Part shown: piece after piece, positions 35,761 through 40,134 of the stretch | Numbering within the stretch: the stretch's first letter is position 1 | Layout of the letters: every line of letters starts with the position of its first letter | Source: Burkholderiales bacterium | GTDB taxonomy: Bacteria > Pseudomonadota > Gammaproteobacteria > Burkholderiales > Burkholderiaceae_E | Direction of reading: 5' to 3' | Assembly: GCA_029977705.1 (NCBI GenBank) | Contig: JAPOKJ010000034.1 | Span: forward strand, 1-40,134 | DNA: 40,134 bases | The notes under the pieces: model-generated | What the model saw: the letters and a program-made list of their open reading frames with translations, nothing else | The model's database searches: none | Told to the model about the DNA's origin: nothing | Position numbers and translations under genes: made by a program

Positions 35761-36548
35761 GTGCTCCCTTGCATCGCGACGCCGGGCTTTCTCGGCCGGT
35801 CCTGACCCTGATCGGGGCGTTCTCGTTTCTGGCGCTGTGGTACCTGGCAGGCCTGCTGCAGTTGACGCCTCGGCAGTTCCTGCCGATGCCGCACGAGGTC
35901 ATCGCCAAATGGGTGGCCTTGTGCCGCGAACCCTTCGCCGGCTACCTGATGCCGGAGCACCTGCTCTCCAGTCTGAGGCGCTTTGCGCTGGGCTTCGGGC
36001 TGGCGGCGCTGATCGGCGTGCCGCTGGGCTTGCTGATGGGCTGGTTCCGCTGGCTCGATGACATCGTCTCGCCGCTCTTTGACAGCCTGCGCTTCATTGC
36101 TCCGGTGGCCTGGGTGCCCTTTGCCGCCCTCTGGTTCGGGACCGGTGCCGGCGGGCCGACCCTGATCATATTCGCCGGGGCCTTTCCGCCTTGCCTGATC
36201 AACGCTTATCGCGGTGCGCGGGGCGTCGAGCTTCGCTACATCGAGGCGGCCCGCATGCTGGGCGTGGGCAGTTGGCGCACCATCACCGAAGTGCTGTTTC
36301 CGGCCGCCGTTCCGGCGATCATCGCCGGGCTTCGCATCGGTGCCGGTCTGGGCTGGATGTCATTGGTGGGAGCGGAACTGATCGTGGCATCGAGCGGGAT
36401 GGGCTACCTCATCGTCAAGGGACAGAGCGCGATTGCCACCGATATCGTGATGGCCGGAATGATCGCCATCGGCATGGTCGGGGTGGTGATCGACTGGACC
36501 CTGCGCCGCATTGAAGCCCACCTGCTGAAGTACCGCAACCCGCGCTGA
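35757..36548 (+). CDS. ABC importer permease (SsuC/TauC type), second
   Basis: A 263-residue partner of the first permease, with the same fold: L-R-F-I-A-P-V-A-W-V-P-F near residue 114 and E-A-A-R-M-L-G-V-G-S-W-R-T near 165 followed by L-F-P-A-A-V-P-A-I. The ATG at 35757 overlaps the previous stop (ATGA). The sequence differs from the first permease enough that they are old paralogues, not a recent copy. The ATPase gene starts 12 bases later. Known sulfonate importers often have one permease gene, so the two-permease make-up is somewhat unusual for the type. Confidence 0.87.
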   Translation: MSAPLHRDAGLSRPVLTLIGAFSFLALWYLAGLLQLTPRQFLPMPHEVIAKWVALCREPFAGYLMPEHLLSSLRRFALGFGLAALIGVPLGLLMGWFRWLDDIVSPLFDSLRFIAPVAWVPFAALWFGTGAGGPTLIIFAGAFPPCLINAYRGARGVELRYIEAARMLGVGSWRTITEVLFPAAVPAIIAGLRIGAGLGWMSLVGAELIVASSGMGYLIVKGQSAIATDIVMAGMIAIGMVGVVIDWTLRRIEAHLLKYRNPR

Positions 36549-36560
36549 CAAGGCACCCTC

Positions 36561-37358
36561 ATGAGCACCATCGAGTTCCAGTCCGTGACCCGTGTTTTCC
36601 AGCGCGACGGGAAAGACCTCCTGACCATCGACGGCTTCGATCTGAGGGTCCAGGACCGCGAGTTCGTGGCCGTGGTCGGGCCCTCCGGCTGCGGCAAGAC
36701 CACCTGCATGCGGATGGCTGCCGGACTCGAGTTTCCGACCACCGGTTCGGTACGTGTCGCGGGCAAGGAGGTGACCGGGCCGGGACCCGAGCGTGCGGTC
36801 GTGTTCCAGCAGTTCGCGCTCTTTCCATGGAAGTCGGTCCACGAAAACATCGACTTCGGGCTCAGGGCCAAGGGCCTGACGCCGCAGGAGCGGCAGGAGA
36901 TCATCCGCCATTACATCGGTCTGATGAACCTGCAGGGCTATGAGTCGGCCTATCCCCACGAACTGTCCGGCGGCATGCAGCAGCGTGTGGCCATTGCCCG
37001 GGCCTACGCCCTGGACCCGGCAGTGTTGCTGATGGATGAGCCTTTCGGTGCCCTGGACGCCCAGACGCGCGTTGTCATGCAGGAGGAACTGGTGAAGCTG
37101 GCGCGCCGAAATCCTCGTACCGTCCTGTTCATTACCCACGCCGTCGAGGAAGCGGTCTATCTGGCCGATCGCGTCGTCATCATGACCAGCCGGCCGGGCC
37201 GCATCAAGGAAGTGCTCGACATCAAGTCGGTGCGCGAGGCAGAGGGCTGGGATGCGCACCCGCGCATCGAGGACGTGATGGACCTGGCGTCCTTCGTGCA
37301 GCTGCGCACACGCATCTGGAAGTCGCTGCGTGAAGAGCATGGTACCCATGATCACTGA
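36561..37358 (+). CDS. ABC importer ATPase (SsuB/TauB type)
   Basis: A 265-residue nucleotide-binding subunit. Walker A G-P-S-G-C-G-K-T-T at residues 40-48, Q-loop in F-Q-Q-F-A-L-F-P-W near 87, signature L-S-G-G-M-Q-Q-R near 135, Walker B V-L-L-M-D-E-P near 155, D-loop G-A-L-D and H-loop histidine in F-I-T-H-A-V-E-E-A. These are the marks of the nitrate/sulfonate/taurine branch. It follows the second permease by 12 bases and precedes the binding-protein gene by 90 bases, in which a hairpin is found. It powers uptake of the cargo delivered by the binding protein. Confidence 0.93.
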   Translation: MSTIEFQSVTRVFQRDGKDLLTIDGFDLRVQDREFVAVVGPSGCGKTTCMRMAAGLEFPTTGSVRVAGKEVTGPGPERAVVFQQFALFPWKSVHENIDFGLRAKGLTPQERQEIIRHYIGLMNLQGYESAYPHELSGGMQQRVAIARAYALDPAVLLMDEPFGALDAQTRVVMQEELVKLARRNPRTVLFITHAVEEAVYLADRVVIMTSRPGRIKEVLDIKSVREAEGWDAHPRIEDVMDLASFVQLRTRIWKSLREEHGTHDH

Positions 37359-37371
37359 CCACCCGACAAGA

Positions 37372-37415
37372 GCTGCCTGCCGGTTCAGGGCGGCAGCCCG
37401 AAATAACCTTTTTCT
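37372..37415 (+). terminator. intercistronic hairpin with T-rich tract, ATPase to binding-protein gene
   Basis: GCTGCC (37372-37377) pairs with GGCAGC (37392-37397), with two further pairs inside, and CTTTTTCTTT follows a short spacer. It may act as an attenuator or protect the ends of processed mRNA; the binding-protein gene begins beyond it at 37449. Confidence 0.4.
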
Positions 37416-37448
37416 TTGTCCAGTACCCAACCCTTGCAGGAGACCCTC

Positions 37449-39849
<2,401 letters not shown>

Positions 39850-39856
39850 GGCTGCG

Positions 39857-40134
39857 ATGAGACTGGCACCCTTGTTCAGCCTTCAGGGCCGTACCGCACT
39901 GGTCACGGGCGGCAACTCCGGCATCGGTGAGGCAATGGCGCAGGCCCTGGGCCTGGCCGGTGCGCGGGTGATCCTGATGGCGCGGCGCCGCGATGCGCTG
40001 GAGATTGCCGCGCAGCGCCTGCGCCAGGAGGCCATCGAGGCCAGTGTGCTGACCTGTGACCTGTCCGATATCGAGGCGGTCCGCTCCGGCGCGCAGCAAG
40101 CCCTGGACCTGGCGCCGATCGATATCCTGGTCAA
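39857..40134 (+). CDS. short-chain dehydrogenase, cut by the window edge
   Basis: The first 92 codons of a classical SDR: F-S-L-Q-G-R-T-A-L-V-T-G-G-N-S-G-I-G near residues 7-24, the R-R-R basic residues after the second strand (near 45) that suggest NADP use, and C-D-L-S-D near 70. The catalytic part lies beyond the window. It starts seven bases after the hpsN stop and so belongs to the same operon. In known DHPS clusters hpsN is joined by 2-dehydrogenases (HpsO, HpsP) that exchange the two DHPS enantiomers, and this is a natural candidate for one, by position only. Confidence 0.78.
   Translation, partial: MRLAPLFSLQGRTALVTGGNSGIGEAMAQALGLAGARVILMARRRDALEIAAQRLRQEAIEASVLTCDLSDIEAVRSGAQQALDLAPIDILV

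Overview
The window looks like high-GC chromosomal DNA of a betaproteobacterium, most likely order Burkholderiales. The reasons are the slmA / pyrimidine-5'-nucleotidase / argB block, three Bug (TctC-type) periplasmic binding proteins without membrane partners, a two-gene aerobic indolepyruvate oxidoreductase, and many small acyl-CoA and short-chain dehydrogenase genes. The family and genus cannot be named from what is seen. No rRNA, tRNA, CRISPR array, transposase or integrase is visible.

Layout. 0-2.3 kb (minus): slmA, a HAD nucleotidase, argB. 2.4-5.0 kb (plus): cobT-cobS-cobC for late cobalamin assembly, with CobT carrying an N-terminal cysteine-rich CWC domain. 5.0-12.9 kb: a signal-less solute-binding-type protein (minus), iorA-iorB, a Bug gene broken by one in-frame stop, and a bifunctional enoyl-CoA hydratase / 3-hydroxyacyl-CoA dehydrogenase followed by a good terminator. 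13.0-14.0 kb: an AT-richer scar holding two divergent decayed ORF6N-domain genes, both with the same 13-3-13 hairpin inside the domain. 14.1-17.3 kb (minus): a GarD-type sugar-acid dehydratase and an acyl-CoA carboxyltransferase. 17.7-18.6 kb: a creatininase-family hydrolase.

18.6-24.1 kb is a compact sulfolactate-degradation locus: suyA-suyB-slcC-comC-Bug on the minus strand, with a divergent GntR/UTRA regulator. A near-consensus sigma-70 promoter and an 8-4-8 palindrome with a third half-site lie between the two arms. At the right end, 33.7-40.1 kb, a LacI regulator faces an ABC importer of the SsuABC/TauABC type (two permeases, ATPase, binding protein), then an HpsN-like dihydroxypropanesulfonate 3-dehydrogenase and a short-chain dehydrogenase cut by the window edge. 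Two LacI-type operators and a TTGACA promoter sit in the divergent gap. Read together, the two ends give a route: DHPS import, oxidation to (R)-sulfolactate, epimer exchange through SlcC/ComC, and cleavage by SuyAB to pyruvate and sulfite. No gene for sulfite oxidation or export is in the window.

The 24.2-33.6 kb interior holds two plus-strand short-chain dehydrogenases, a minus operon (quinone-oxidoreductase-type enzyme, FadR-type GntR regulator, Bug protein, TauD-type dioxygenase) and a second minus run (D-2-hydroxyacid dehydrogenase, an SDR lacking its catalytic residues, nitronate monooxygenase, APH-type phosphotransferase). Their substrates are unknown; a link to sulfonate use is only suggested by position.
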